DNA from: Hansfordia pulvinata
Lineage: Eukaryota > Ascomycota > Sordariomycetes > Xylariales
DNA length: 64,000 nt
Assembly (NCBI GenBank): GCA_006538405.1
Contig: BJKQ01000010.1
Coordinates: forward strand, 62,001-126,000
Direction: 5' to 3'
Part shown: one piece after another, positions 1 to 12,800 of the stretch
How the letters are laid out: every line of letters begins with the position of its first letter
Position numbering within the stretch: position 1 is the stretch's first letter
Notes under the pieces: generated by a model
The model's database searches: none
What the model saw: the letters and a program-made list of their open reading frames with translations, nothing else
Told to the model about the DNA's origin: nothing
Program-made: the position numbers and the translations under genes

Positions 1-1741
1 AATACCGGGCCCGACATTCATCGCCCATCAGTCCGTCGTTGGATATGACCGCATTTGGATTCCCACAGCCCGCATAGCGTGCGTGCCCGTCTCGGCGTGG
101 CAAGCCCCGCCGTGGTTCACAAGGCAAGGAATCATACGACCACTTCGGAGTCAGTGAAGCATTTTCGTGCCAATCCATTCGAAGATAGCTTCGCGACTCG
201 AAGGTTTTGCGTTCTGGGTCACTGGACAACAGATCGCTCGTCGCCATCGCGAACGCCGGGCTTAGACTACAAGCTTCTCCGCGTGTGCCCCCTGCCCGTG
301 GCATGATGGTCCCCGATCCGCGGCCGCACTTAGCAAAGGTATTTTGGACGGTATCAAATCCCTGGGCAGCATTCAAGAATCTCTTGCATCGGATCTTGGC
401 TCGGATTCGACACGAGAAGAAGCCACCGCGTGGAGGGTGGGACACTGCCATGGGCCACTTGGATCGCCACTGACAGCCAAGTCTATGGCACGACGGCTGA
501 GAATAACAGACATTTATGAGACTAAAAGTTAGGTTCCAGGAACCTCAAAGTTATTTCGGTTACTTGTGAATTGGTTACTTGTGAATTGGAGCTAAACTTG
601 GCAGACTCTGTTGATCAGGGTCCGGCTACATCGCCACCTCGAAAAACGCGCCTTCCACACGTTTTCCAACCTGCGTCGGCATGCTGAAGCAGACCGTTTA
701 CCTCATTGCGCACGCGGTACGGAATGCGCGATCAAGGATTTTCGAATGGCTTCCTGGGCTGAGCGCCAGACGTACGTCCCTCGTTGGAAACAGGACATGA
801 TTGTGCAAGCCCCCGACTTTACACGGTTAGGTATGCACCATCGCAATCCACAAAGCCGCCCGCTCTGCATGTCAGTGCTCTCCTTAACCCGCAAGTATTC
901 GTAATTGCTATTGATTACTGTTAAGCGGATAGACCAGGGCACGTCCGAACACTGGCGGGGCAATGAGTCCAGCAGATCCGCGGCCGAAAGATCCCACCGC
1001 TGCCGTGTTCGCGGGCTCGGTATCGATCATGACTTGCAGTGCCCTCGGAGTTTTTAGGGTAAGGGGGGGAGGGGGGGCTGCCCGACTGCACTGGTGGCAA
1101 GAAACTACCTGGTAGGTGAGCAAGGCGTAAGGGGCCCCTGGAGCGATGAATTTTCCTCTGCTGCCGACCACCCTCGCATCGGCCACCCCGGCATCGATCA
1201 ATCCGATCTGGAGCAATTGCATGAACGACGAGTGTTGCTGGGTGCGACCTTACTCATCAGTCCATAAATAACCAGCAAATTTTTACTTGACCCTTATCCC
1301 AGGGGTCTTCCCAAACAGTTCATACCACATGGTATTTATAGGTGTGGACGAATAGAGTTGGTTTCCAGAAGGGTCTTCACGAGGCCTCCGCTCTGGGTGG
1401 CAAAACTCAGCCTGTACCTGTGCCAGGGGCACCAAGCACCATGCGAGTGGGCTACGATCTAAGCATCTAATCCATGGCAGCAGGAAGAATGAAGAAGTTT
1501 TCCTTGCTTCCCCTGAGCCGTTTGGGGCGTCCGCACGGCGGCTGTCGTGTGAGGGAACATCGGGGACTCTCAAATGAGAGGATATAAAGTCACCCATGTC
1601 GCAGCACTTATCGTGTTGAAACAGCCCATGGGGTACCCGTAGATCATACCGACGGCAACTCACTACCTTACTTATCCTCACACTCCGGTCTGCCAACACA
1701 ATCTCAACCTCAGCTCGCCTACGTCGCCAACTTCAAACTGA
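1..1741. other. Intergenic region, no supported gene
   Basis: Only short overlapping frames without domain signal or credible splice structure are seen on either strand. A G-rich tract lies near 1060-1080. The last 80 bases before 1742 are C/T- and A-rich and read like a fungal 5' leader for the gene that follows. Confidence 0.5.
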
Positions 1742-2409
1742 ATGATGAAGGCTCTCCGAGTACTATCCACCTTCCTGGGTGCACTACAAGTCACACGTGC
1801 GGCTGTCACTCCGCCTGGGGGGGACGTGCAATCGCAGAGACTGCAAGGGAGGGGCAAGGACGCATTCAAGGTGCGCGAGACTGATTTTGCGTTCACTCAA
1901 GCCTTGGGGGCTACGACCAGGGCCATAAAACCTGGACCAGCTTCAGTATTGGTGGCCCTGAGCAATTGAGCGCAGCTGCCAGCTTCGACGATCAATGGGC
2001 GGTTGTCCTGCATGATAAGACCGGCGACCTCGCTGCAGCCGCAGCCAAGGCATGGACCACTTATCTGCGCAAAAGAAATAAGGGACTTACAAACCTGAAA
2101 TGTGTCTCAATACAGGCGCCCAGAGGGGTCAGGTACGCTCTCGACTGGGCTTTCGGGTGGCAATTGGGTCAAGCCAGAGAACAAGAAGTACACCTGGAAG
2201 GAGATGAGGTAGCCACGTGGGTGCTCAGCCCTGCGGATACAGAGAAGTGGGAATACTTGCAGGACAGGGACGAACTGAAGCAACTTTTCTCGCTGGGCGG
2301 CGCAGAGAAACTCGGCGGCCGGCCGCTGAAGTTCATCAGCGTCACCGTCGACTCTCCCAACCACAAATGGATCAGGGGCCATTACGAGTACATCACCGTC
2401 CATTTCTAG
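1742..2409 (+). CDS. Small secreted hypothetical protein, one intron
   Basis: Not recognised as a known family. The first exon opens with a good signal peptide (MMKALRVLSTFLGALQVTRA, ATG at 1742, a second ATG at 1745). The downstream frame, open from 1885 to the TAG at 2407, looks like real protein (KTWTSFSIGGPEQLS..., ending HYEYITVHF). The two parts are in different frames, so an intron is needed. Acceptor CCAG at 1920 fits in phase with donors GTGCGC at 1871 (50-nt intron with CTGAT branch site) or GTGCAA at 1826 (95 nt); I cannot choose between them. The mature protein would be about 170-190 residues with few cysteines, so it is not a classic cysteine-rich effector. The start is supported by the signal peptide and a leader-like upstream stretch. 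Secretion is inferred; function is unknown. Confidence 0.55.
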
Positions 2410-3344
2410 GCCAGGCAAGAGCCCAATGGCCGCAATGGCAGGGAGCAAACCCACGCCATAGGATCGATGTCGGACCCGCAAGCTCCTCCACGGTGGTTCT
2501 CTCGGGGTCGAGATCGATGTCTTGTTTGCGAATGGTCGTCCATACCGGTCAGCTACTGCGAGGGCAATCGCTACCTAGTCAACAACCCAGGATTCGTGAG
2601 CCTAGAATGACGACGAGGATGTCATGAAGACTTGGCTTGCGGTGTTTCCCATAGGGCTGAAAGTAATAAACATGTTGATAATTAAACACATTTATTCACA
2701 TCGTGGTCGGCGACCTCCCCTGTGATGGCCTCCTAAAAGTAACAAGGAGTGTTCAGGAAAAGTTGATTCAAGATGGGGTTTGCTCGCCACACGAAGAACG
2801 CATGAGTGCAAAGCCGTTCATCCACCAGATTTCAGCACATGGCACGCTGCCCTCTCCTCCGTCCACTTCGCCCGAAACCAGGCAGTAATGAAACCTCAAT
2901 ACACCCAGTCACCCAGGGAAGATGCCAGGTTATTAGCCAGGATTTGTGGCTGCGCCAACGCGAGCGTCGATCCTCCCCACCCCCCGACACACGCCCCGGT
3001 CATGCGTGGAAAGCCCTGAGACGAAATATGAAATCTGGTGGGCTGTTTCCTACCCGGGGGGGTATGGTGCGCACAGGGTGCTGTTCTGCTACTCAGCCCT
3101 CCCATTCGGGCCGGTCTAGCTCCAAAGCCGGTCTCTCAGGAGTCAAGCAGGCGCCGGACGCACACGAACTGCTTCATGACAGCGGTGCAGTTTTGGATGC
3201 AAGCAGGGACAAAACCAAAGCGGATCACTCGTCTACCTCATCTCATTCTGATTCTATAGGTACATCATTAGTATACATGGAACATCTGTACATTACGTTG
3301 GAAGGTGCTGCATCTGGTGCAGCATCCAAGCAAAGTCAGCCACA
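2410..3344. other. Convergent intergenic region
   Basis: Lies between the 3' ends of the small secreted protein gene (+) and the glucosyltransferase gene (-). It should hold both 3' UTRs. An AT-rich stretch around 2660-2700 containing AATAAAC and AATTAAAC could serve 3' end formation of the plus-strand gene. No supported coding region. Confidence 0.45.
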
Positions 3345-6300
3345 CTACAACTCGTCTTTGCCTGCTTGTATAGCGTCCTCCGAGCGGCCAGACCCGGAAT
3401 TTGCCGATGTCTTGCCATAGAGGACTTTCTGCTGGCCGTCCGAGCCCGCCCCCGGGCGCACAAGGACAGGCTCATCGACATCAGCTGCCGCTGGCTCTTT
3501 TGTCTCCCATGCATGGCCTTGCCGTTGGTCGCGCCGGCGTTGGTCGACAGCTGCGATCTCCGCATCGTATGCAGTCCACTCAGGGACCTGCCGACGGGCG
3601 CGATCAAGCTTGGGCTCCTTCGTCTGAGGATTATTGCACAAGTCGATGGTGCGGGCTTGAGATTGCGCCTCGTCGCTGCACCAAGTTTCGCACCACAGCC
3701 AGTCCTGGGAGAGGCTGTGGATGGGGATCGCGCCAACCTGCATATGGTTGGGTAGATCCTGATCAAGATTCGATAGGGACGCCGGGTCGGCAGAAAGCTG
3801 GTGGTAGGAGCCACGCAGCCGATCGCCCGCCGCCAATTCGCGGAACCGGTGCAGGTCGACAACGTACAACGCGCTGATATGATAGGGACGTCCCCGCAGG
3901 TAGTTGGCCCAGTAGCCTTGCTTCCAGAAACGGAACCCTTCCATTTCGGTGCGCGAGTCGCACATGGGAGTGAACCCGTACGCCTTGCCCTCAAGGTCTG
4001 TATTGACAAGTTCAATCATGTCGGTGCGGACAATCTGGTCCGCGTCGACAAATATGACCTTGTCGAGCGAGAGAGGGAACAGCACGTCAAGGAAGAGGAT
4101 CTTGTAGCCCCAGATCTCACGTTGTTTCTCCTTCTGGGGCCGCAACCAATGAGGCCACTTGTACGTGACCATTTCGTACTTGAATCCGTACTCGGCGGCG
4201 AGGTGCGGGATGAACTCCTTGAACGAGGGCGACAGGAATTGCTCAATGAACCAGAACTTGACCGTATGCTTGGTGTTCTTCATCACCGAAACCATCATGA
4301 TGTTGAGCATGCGCTCGTACAGATGTCCGCTGGCGACAGAGAATATGTTGATGTCGGCGTGCTCGCGGGCGGACAACGACTTCTGCGATCCGCCACCGAG
4401 GAGATTACCTGCGAAGTCACCTGCCAACTTAAGGCCGCGGGAAATCAGGTCGTCTCCTGCTTTTCTCTCTTCTAAGACGTCTTCCTGTTCCTGGCCCGGT
4501 TTGCGACTGAGCCTGGGGTAGAGGGTAGTTCCTTGGAAGCTCATCAGCGCGACCTCTGTGTTCTCGTCGCCGGGGACTGCGCGGTACCCCTGCGCGCCGA
4601 CGCTGACAATGTCGTAAACCTCGGAGCTCCGACCCTTCTTAAGCTGGATGTCATAGATACCCGGGTTGGCTTTGAACTGGAAGTATCCAATGTTCGACAT
4701 GATGATGGTGTCACCGAAGTGAGGGTCGCGATCGGTACCAAGTAGAAGCTGCACGCCCCTGGGCGGGGTTTTGACCCCTTCTCTTGAGTGGCCCTCGATA
4801 AGAATATGTTCAAGCTCGTACGTAGCAGAAACGTCAGTCTTGGTCGAACCCATTTTCAAGTTGTCGAGGTCCTGCACAGCCACCTTGGCTGAAACCAGCC
4901 AAGCGGGCGGAACATCCACGCCCAGGTTGAGCAGAGCCTCGGATGGAATGCCCTTGAAGGTCGCATCGAGTGAGCGAACTTTGCCGGCCTCGTCGAAGGC
5001 AGGCTTGGATGCAAGGACATGACGGTAGAAGCGCTTGATGGGCAGCTCTTCAAGCCGCTCCTTAGGGTTCAGGAAAATCCGAAGATGCACACCCTCAAGC
5101 TCGGACAAGACTTTGAGGATTGGTGCCCATTTCTGACCAACTTCGCTGGTGGGGTTCAACACCGCGACGATATGTATCGTCGATTCGGTAGCATCGCCCA
5201 TCTCAATCATAGTGTGGTCAGATCTGAACTTGTCAAACACAGTCGTTCTAAGGGGTGGAGCATTCTCGAATATGCCCTCCGGCACGTCCGATATGCTTGA
5301 CAATGCGGTGATTGACGACAGCTTTGCAGCGACCAAGGGCCCAGTGATCTGGGCCGAAATACCCAGAGCATCGGCTGCGTTGTAGACTGGAAGAATGCGC
5401 GAAGTGGTCTCGACGTCGCGCAACTGTGCAAAATCTTCAGCTAGAAATTGGGTCCCGGGGAGAATGGGGCCAACTTTGCGGCCATTGAAAATGACGTATG
5501 ATTGGCCTTGCAACATGTTTGTCGATGTAAGAAAGGGCAACAAGGCTCTCTCGTATGTACTGTCGCTAGCTCCGTGTTCTCCGGTGGCCAAGACTTCGAG
5601 CGTTTCCATGTTCTCGACGTCCAGCAATTTGCTGCCTTGTTGAAGCAGGACAGAGTTGAAACCGTGCGATTTGGACGACATTTGAGGATTGTGGACCAGC
5701 TCAACGCGCACACCAGGGCTGCTGCGACGGTACTCCAATGTCGACAATAGCAGCTGCAGGCCTGACGAGTCCGTGAAGTCGCCGACGATTGTGATGGCAG
5801 CCCAAGTGTCTCGACTGCTGCCCTCATCGGCTTCCAGAACGGGTACTCTATCCAGCAATCCTTTGTGCGCAGAGTACATGTGGTTTATGTCCAACATGGA
5901 AGGGGAATCGTCCCCATCGGGAAATATCAGAGTATTGCGTCGAGTGGCAGCGTTCTTCAGGAAAACGCTCGTAATCGAGGTGGTCTGGTCAATGGACCCC
6001 GTGAACAAAGCCTGCTGCACCGTCTGGAGATCGCCAGAAAGTTTCATGCTCATCGTCCGAAGCCAGTTGGCGTCTCGAGCCAAAGGCAATCCGTTGATGA
6101 AAATGGAGGGCACGGTGCCGTGGGCTCCCAGCCTGTTCAGCCAAGCCCCGGCCTGTCGTACTCGGCCCTCCAAATGGGGCGATTCGGATATCTGAGCGAA
6201 AGACAGCTGGGTGGCCTCGGACTTGATTTTCGAAGTTTGTGCTGCAGCATCGAATTTGGCTTGCTCAGGGAGTGACCCTTTCGGTGAAGACTGACAAGAA

Positions 6301-8120
6301 TTCAGGTAGGTCATAAGGCACCCCAGACCGTACGACTCAATCAGGTGGTAAACAATCTTAGCCTGGCCCTCGGCCGGTTGCGTTGCAGTCGAGGGGACAA
6401 GTCCAAATCGAATAGGTATCGCGCGTTTGACAAAGTCTTGAATCTGACCCACAATCATTGCCAAATCATCAGGGTCGCTAAAGTCCACGGGAATGATCAG
6501 ATTGAAAAGATTCTTGCGGATTGGTGGAATCTGGCCTGGATAGGTTCGCTGCATAAGCTGCCGAGTTCGTGTTAGTCAAGCGTAAAGCAAACAAGGTCAA
6601 ATGAGCTGGCTTACTGCCATCAGATCAGACGGGTACTGCGAGTACCGTGAGTCCTTTTCGAGATTATTGAGCCAGATGATGACCTTGCCCCCCTCAGTCT
6701 GGTCCCGCCAGTCGAATCGCCGAGGCTCGTTGCCTGACTTGGCGGCAGTCACAGCTTCGTGGCCCAAGAGGGTAACAGCTTGCTTCCCAGACAAGCCTAG
6801 ACTGGTGATGGATGTTATGAGCCTTCGCTCCCGACGAATCTGGTCGACGAGGTTAAAAGGATCAACCTGGCGCTCACTCATCTGTACGCCATTGATCCAC
6901 ATGACGTTCATGCCAGCGGGAACCATGAGGGCGCGGTTCTCGCGATGTTCAGTCGCGAATGCCTTGGAGGCATTGTGGGCAGCGACAGCGGCAGAAAACT
7001 TAGGGAAATCCTGTGTCAGCTTAACTAGGGTCTCAAAGGGAGCCTCGCTCTGCATGATGAAGGAAGAGGCGCCCAAGCCCAAAGAAGCCAGTTCCGAACT
7101 CGATAGTGGTTTCAAATCGGCGACGTCATCTTGGTCGTCGAGAGCTACATCGGGGGTTGTGATCTGATGGGGCTTGCGGTTGGCGCCCTCCGCAGCAGCT
7201 TCTCGATCGTCAATGACTATATAGTCGGTACGCTTGAGCTGTAACTCTACGCCATAACCTGCGACGGGGAGAGGCTCCCGGGCTTGGCGCATATCGGGGC
7301 GATAGCGCAAGCGGTAAGAAGCCTGGCCGTTCCTAGCCATGCTGGATAGTGTCCTGTGAAGCTCGCCAAATTCCGAACTTGTAATATCGGCATATAAGAT
7401 CGCCTCAGGACCATGCCCAGTCACACGATCGAAAGGAAGCTGTCGAAATTGTCTATTGAACCATCAGTGTCCGGTATCAGCTGAGGGGCCGCGAGGGGAA
7501 AGGGGCACACACGAGTCACGCGAGGGCGAAGAATAGTGGTGTCCTTTGGCAAAAGAGGCAGAGCAAAAGCGCTTGTCGCCCTGGAGAACCCAATCGAGAC
7601 AGACGCCGGCGTCGGCGTCGGCGTCAGTGTGGGCAGATTGGACGGCTGCGCGGTAGAATTGGTAATGCGCCTCTACGCGCGGGGCGGAAGATCTCAGAGC
7701 CAATGCCAGGTTGAAGGTGGATAGGGCGTCGGGCGTTGTCAGATGCTCGTCGTCCTGAAGAAGTTGAATAAATTTGTCGTAACACTGCCTATCAGTATTT
7801 GAGTCTACGAAGGCGCCGTCGGCAATGCGGTCGAGCAGGGGGAAGTAGGCCGAGGCGTTTTCGGCGGCCGCGGTCTCCCTGGGAAATCAGGTCAGTACTC
7901 TAGACGCAATGACAAAAGAGCTTATCGGACAGGGGAAGCCTCACAGGAGTTCGACGAGGTATGGCGGGGAGGCAAAAGCGGCCTTCATATCGACATGAAC
8001 CGAGGGGCTGGCCCAGACGAAAACTGCTGAGCCGGGACCGGAGCCGGGGCCTGGCGCAAAGCAGAGGGCGGCAACGATGGCGGCGGCAAGGCCGCGAGGT
8101 AGCTCGGGAAAGCGCATCAT
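3345..8120 (-). CDS. UDP-glucose:glycoprotein glucosyltransferase (ER folding sensor)
   Basis: Adds glucose from UDP-glucose to high-mannose N-glycans on incompletely folded glycoproteins in the ER lumen, returning them to calnexin. Four exons on the minus strand: 8120-7945, 7878-7513, 7452-6615 and 6557-3345, with introns of 66, 60 and 57 nt (donors GTGAGG, GTGTGT, GTAAGC), giving 1530 residues, the usual family size. The start at 8120 gives a signal peptide (LAAAIVAALCFAPG) just before the family-typical SPSVHVDMKAAFASPPYL. The middle holds the thioredoxin-like and beta-sandwich region. The GT24 catalytic domain spans about residues 1195-1460 with the DAD metal/UDP motif near 1298-1300 (IFVDADQIVRTD) and the conserved SLSNLDQDLPN. 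The chain ends in KDEL, an ER retention signal. All key features are intact. A shared upstream region of about 1.7 kb separates it from the divergent alpha-COP gene. Confidence 0.95.
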
Positions 8121-9837
8121 GGCGGGTAGTGTTTCGATGGCCCAGGCCCGGGTCGGTTGCGAGGGGAGATATGTGCCTTGGTCGAGGGGGCGAAACCCGT
8201 GAGGTCGTGGGATGTGCCAAAGCTTCGGCGATGGTGTGGTTTTGGGGTGTGGGCGCGTTCGACAACTCGGGACAAAACAAATCCAGCTGAAGCGCCCAAA
8301 TTCGCGGCGACAGACTTGGTTCAAGAGGCAAGACCGTGCCAATTGTCGTGAAGCTCGCCGGCGTGCGTCGTCCGGCGCGCTGGGCAGGGTGCGGACCGGA
8401 CCTGGTGGCGCTGACGTCGTGTGCGAGTAGACCAAGCTTCCAGCTTTAATTGGCGACGAGTGCGCTGCGGGATGTTAAGATGCTACTAGGTACCTACCTT
8501 AAGTACCTACTGGGATGGCAAGCACACGCGTGGGTCAATTGAAAGGTTTCAGACCCACATGTCAGGGGAGGGACATATGGGCTGGGCGCTCCAGGGCTGC
8601 TCAAGAGGATTGGCACCGGGCTGTCGAATACATCGAGGCGGAAGTGGCCCACGTATCCAGATCCATCCCTGGTACGGAGTACTCCTACATGTACTGAGCC
8701 TCTTGCTCTCGCTGTTCGTACCCGTGGACCTTCGTGCGCCAGTACAGGGACTCGCGCACAGAATTGCGGGAATCAGGCTGTGTGGGCAGCCTGGAGTGGA
8801 CACTTGGACAGTTCCTCAGGTAGGTGCCTCGAGGCTAGGGCGCAGCCTTGAGAGCTCCATGAGTTAGATCTCTATTGGCATACTAACCAGAGAGCATGTC
8901 CAACTGCTTGATCTTTCGGAGGCAAGATAGATATTTCACGTCCACCTCCACGTACCCGAAGTCACTCCCTGAACAGTCTGGTGGTAAGCCATTAAAACTG
9001 ATACGGCCTTGCAGGTTATGTGTGGTGATTCAATGGATCAGCAGTTGAAGATTAGCCTTGAGCACTTGCTGAAGGGGACTGACTCTGAAGTTCGTTCCTC
9101 GACACCTGCACCCTCCAATCCAAGTTCAATCCAGAATACATCCATATCGTATGATGTAGTGCCTTCAAATTGTCTTTGGACACTTCTGTGTACCTCTCCG
9201 TACCCAGAGTCGTATTCTTGTATGTGCGGCTAGGCATGTTAGCCAGCTCGTGTACGAGATGGATACATCAGACTTGCCTTGTACCGTGACTCACTCCACA
9301 CACTTGGAGCAGATCTACTTGGTGAGTTTTTGAGTGCTGCTGTGTACCGTCTACCGGCTCTGTCAGGAGCCAAGGACACGCCCTCCAGTCATTCTGGACA
9401 CCTCAGCACAGCACGGCACCAGCACCTCTTGCATCCGCCGATACGCCGTCCTATTGGCTGCACCGCAACGACAGCCAGGCACGTTGCTGAGCTCCCTCCA
9501 CCTCGCCATCTTCCAACCTGCCACTATCACCCACGCCTCCATCATCACCTTCATTGGCCCCTCCAACCTCGAAACACTCTCCCCCCGCCCCCCTTGCCCT
9601 CTTCCATTCTTCCTCACCCTGGGCTGGTTGGTTGATGGGAGCTGTGTCTTCCTCTCGTCATTCGCGTCGATCCCGCCGCCGACTCTGATTTTACAGAACC
9701 CCTCGCCCTCTGCCAATCTGCGCCGTCTTTCTCCTCCGCGCCCCTTCATGAGCCGAGCCTAAGGGGCTTCTCCTGCCTCTCCTTATCTTTCGTCCTCCTC
9801 TCTCGGTCCTGGCTACGTCCCCTCATCTTTCGCCAAC
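8121..9837. promoter_or_regulatory. Divergent promoter region between UGGT and alpha-COP genes
   Basis: Both flanking genes are transcribed away from this 1.7-kb interval, so it must hold both promoters. A cluster of TACCTA/GGTACC motifs lies at 8487-8512. From about 9540 to 9835 the plus strand is strongly pyrimidine-rich (runs of C and CT), typical of fungal housekeeping leaders, and ends directly at the alpha-COP ATG. No TATA box stands out. No further gene is supported here. Confidence 0.5.
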
Positions 9838-12800
9838 ATGCAGGCCTCATCTGGCATGCTCACAAAGGTACCTCCAACCCCCGCCCTGCCCTCCAGCTGT
9901 TCTTCTCCCGCACCCCGTGCTGACCGCCTGCCCTTCTTCCACAGTTCGAGTCCAAGTCTTCGAGAGCCAAAGGCATCGCCTTCCACCCCAAGAGGTTCGC
10001 AGCCCAGCCTCCATTCCCATGGTCAAAAACCCACTCGTCCGCCGTCAACCCAGACGGGAGCCTCGTCCCGCTTCGCGTTCGCCACCAGGCGACTCGGGAC
10101 GCGAATCGACCCAGCGCTCGTCACACCAACGCCCTTCACCAACGCCCTTCACTTTTGCTCCCCGTCGATCAGACCTTTTGCTAACATAGGTGTCTTCGCT
10201 TTCGTGCAGACCATGGATTCTCGTCTCCCTCCACTCTTCCACTATTCAGTTGTGGGACTATCGCATGGGCACTCTCATTGACCGATTCGAAGAGCACGAT
10301 GGCCCGGTCCGAGGCGTCGACTTCCATAAGACCCAGCCCCTATTCGTCTCAGGCGGTGATGACTATAAGATCAAGGTGTGGTCCTATCAGACACGGCGTT
10401 GTCTTTTCACCCTCAATGGGCACCTCGATTATGTTCGCACTGTTTTCTTTCACCACGAGCTGCCTTGGATCATTTCGTCCTCCGATGACCAGACCATTCG
10501 GATATGGAACTGGCAGAACCGCTCGTTAAGTAAGTTCCTCCAATTTCGGCGCTCTTGCTCCAACCACGCCCCTCTTCAAACTCCGTTTTCATATCTCGAT
10601 TTACTCGGCTTGCCCACGTACGCGCATAGCAGTACCTCCTCACGTTCGCCACTTTGTATAATCGATGTTAACGCGCGACTTCGTAGTCTGCACGATGACG
10701 GGTCACAACCACTACGTCATGTGCGCCCAGTTCCACCCCAAGGATGACCTCGTCGTTTCGGCCTCCCTCGATCAATCGGTTCGTGTTTGGGATATCTCCG
10801 GTCTGCGCAAGAAGCACTCAGCCCCGACCTCGGTCTCCTTCGAGGACCAGGTAGCCCGGTCCAATGCGCAACAAGCCGACATGTTCGGCAACACCGACGC
10901 TGTTGTCAAGTTTGTTCTCGAAGGCCATGACCGTGGCGTTAACTGGGTGGCTTTTCACCCCAGCGCCCCTCACATCGTTTCGGCTGGTGACGATCGCCTC
11001 ATCAAGCTGTGGCGCTTCAGCGAGACCAAGGCTTGGGAGGTTGACACGTGCAGAGGCCACTTCCAGAACGCATCGGGTTGCTTGTTCCACCCTCACCAAG
11101 ACTTGATACTCTCGTGTGGAGAGGACAAAACCATCCGCGTTTGGGACTCTCAGAAACGCACCGCCGTCCAGTCTTTCAAGAGGGAGAACGATCACTTTTG
11201 GGTTATTGCTGCCCACCCCGAAATCAACTTGTTCGCTGCAGGCCACGACAACGGCGTCATGGTCTTCAAGCTCGAGCGTGAGCGCCCCGCCTCGACTGTC
11301 CACCAAAACTCCCTCTTTTTCATCACCAAAGAGAAACACGTCCGCTCCTTCGACTTCCAGAAGAACGCCGAGAGCCCCACGCTCCTATCTCTCAAGCGAT
11401 TGGGTAGTGCGTGGACCCCGCCTCGCACTCTATCCTACAACCCTGCTGAGCGATCTGTCCTGGTCACCTCGCCTGCCGATGGGGGTTCTTATGAGCTCAT
11501 CAGCCTTCCCCGCGATGGGTCCGGCGCTCTCGACGTAACCGATTCCAAGCGTGGCGCCGGAAGCTCGGCCATTTTTGTTGCACGCAACCGATTCGCTGTC
11601 CTCAACGCGTCCACGCAGACTGTCGACATCAAAGACCTTTCCAACAATACCGCGCGTTCGTTCAAGCCCCCGATCGGAACCACGGACATTTACTTCGGTG
11701 GCACTGGCAACCTTCTCATCATTACCCCTACTGCCGTTCATCTTTACGACATCCAGCAGAAGAAGAGCGTGGCCGAGTTGGCCGTCAACGGAGTCAAATA
11801 CGTCGTCTGGTCCAACGACGGTCTCCACGCTGCGCTCCTGAGCAAGCACAACGTGACGATTGTGACCAAGGCTCTTGAGCAGGTCAGCACTCTGCACGAG
11901 ACGATCCGCATCAAGAGTGCTACCTGGGATGACGCCGGTGTACTTCTTTACTCTACTCTCAACCACGTCAAGTACACTCTCATGAACGGCGATAATGGTA
12001 TCGTGAGGACTCTTGACCAGACTGTATATCTGGTTCGGGTTAAGGGAAGAAGCGTCTACTGCCTGGACAGGGCTGCAAAGCCCAAGGTTCTCCACATCGA
12101 CCCTACCGAATACCGCTTCAAGCTTTCTCTCGTCAAAAGGAACTACGAAGAAATGCTTCACATCATTCAGAACTCGAGTCTTGTGGGCCAGTCCATTATT
12201 TCTTACCTCCAGAAGAAGGGCTACCCCGAGATCGCGTTGCAGTTCGTGCAGGACCCTACCACCCGATTCGAACTGGCGATTGAGTGTGGCAACCTTGACG
12301 TAGCAGTCGAGATGGCGAAGGAGCTAGATCGCCCCCAGCTGTGGCAAAGGCTTGCCTCTGAGGCTCTTGCACACGGAAATCACCAAGTCGTTGAGATGGC
12401 GTACCAGAAGCTCAAGCAGTTCGATAAGCTGTCCTTCCTCTACCTTTCTACCGGTGACCACTCGAAGCTGGCGAGGATGGCAAAGATTGCCGAGCACCGG
12501 GGCGACTTCACCGCCAGGTTCCAGAACGCTCTGTACCTCGGCGAGGTTGAAGACAGGATTCAAATGTTCAAGGAGATTGATCTCTGTAAGTGCCCTATCA
12601 GTCGCTCGTACCTATCGAGGTTGACTAACATGTCGCAGACCCCTTGGCATATATGACTGCTAAAGCTCACGGACTCGAGGATGAGTGCCAGTCAATTCTC
12701 GAGGCTACTGGAGTCACCGAGGACCAGTTGACCACGCCGTCTTTCGGGGAGTCTCTGACGCCCCCGAGACCCGTGGTACCAACCCACAAGGCCAACTGGC

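Noticed and set aside
2107..2481. Frames antisense to the secreted protein gene
   Set aside because: Mirror images of the coding frame, with no independent support.
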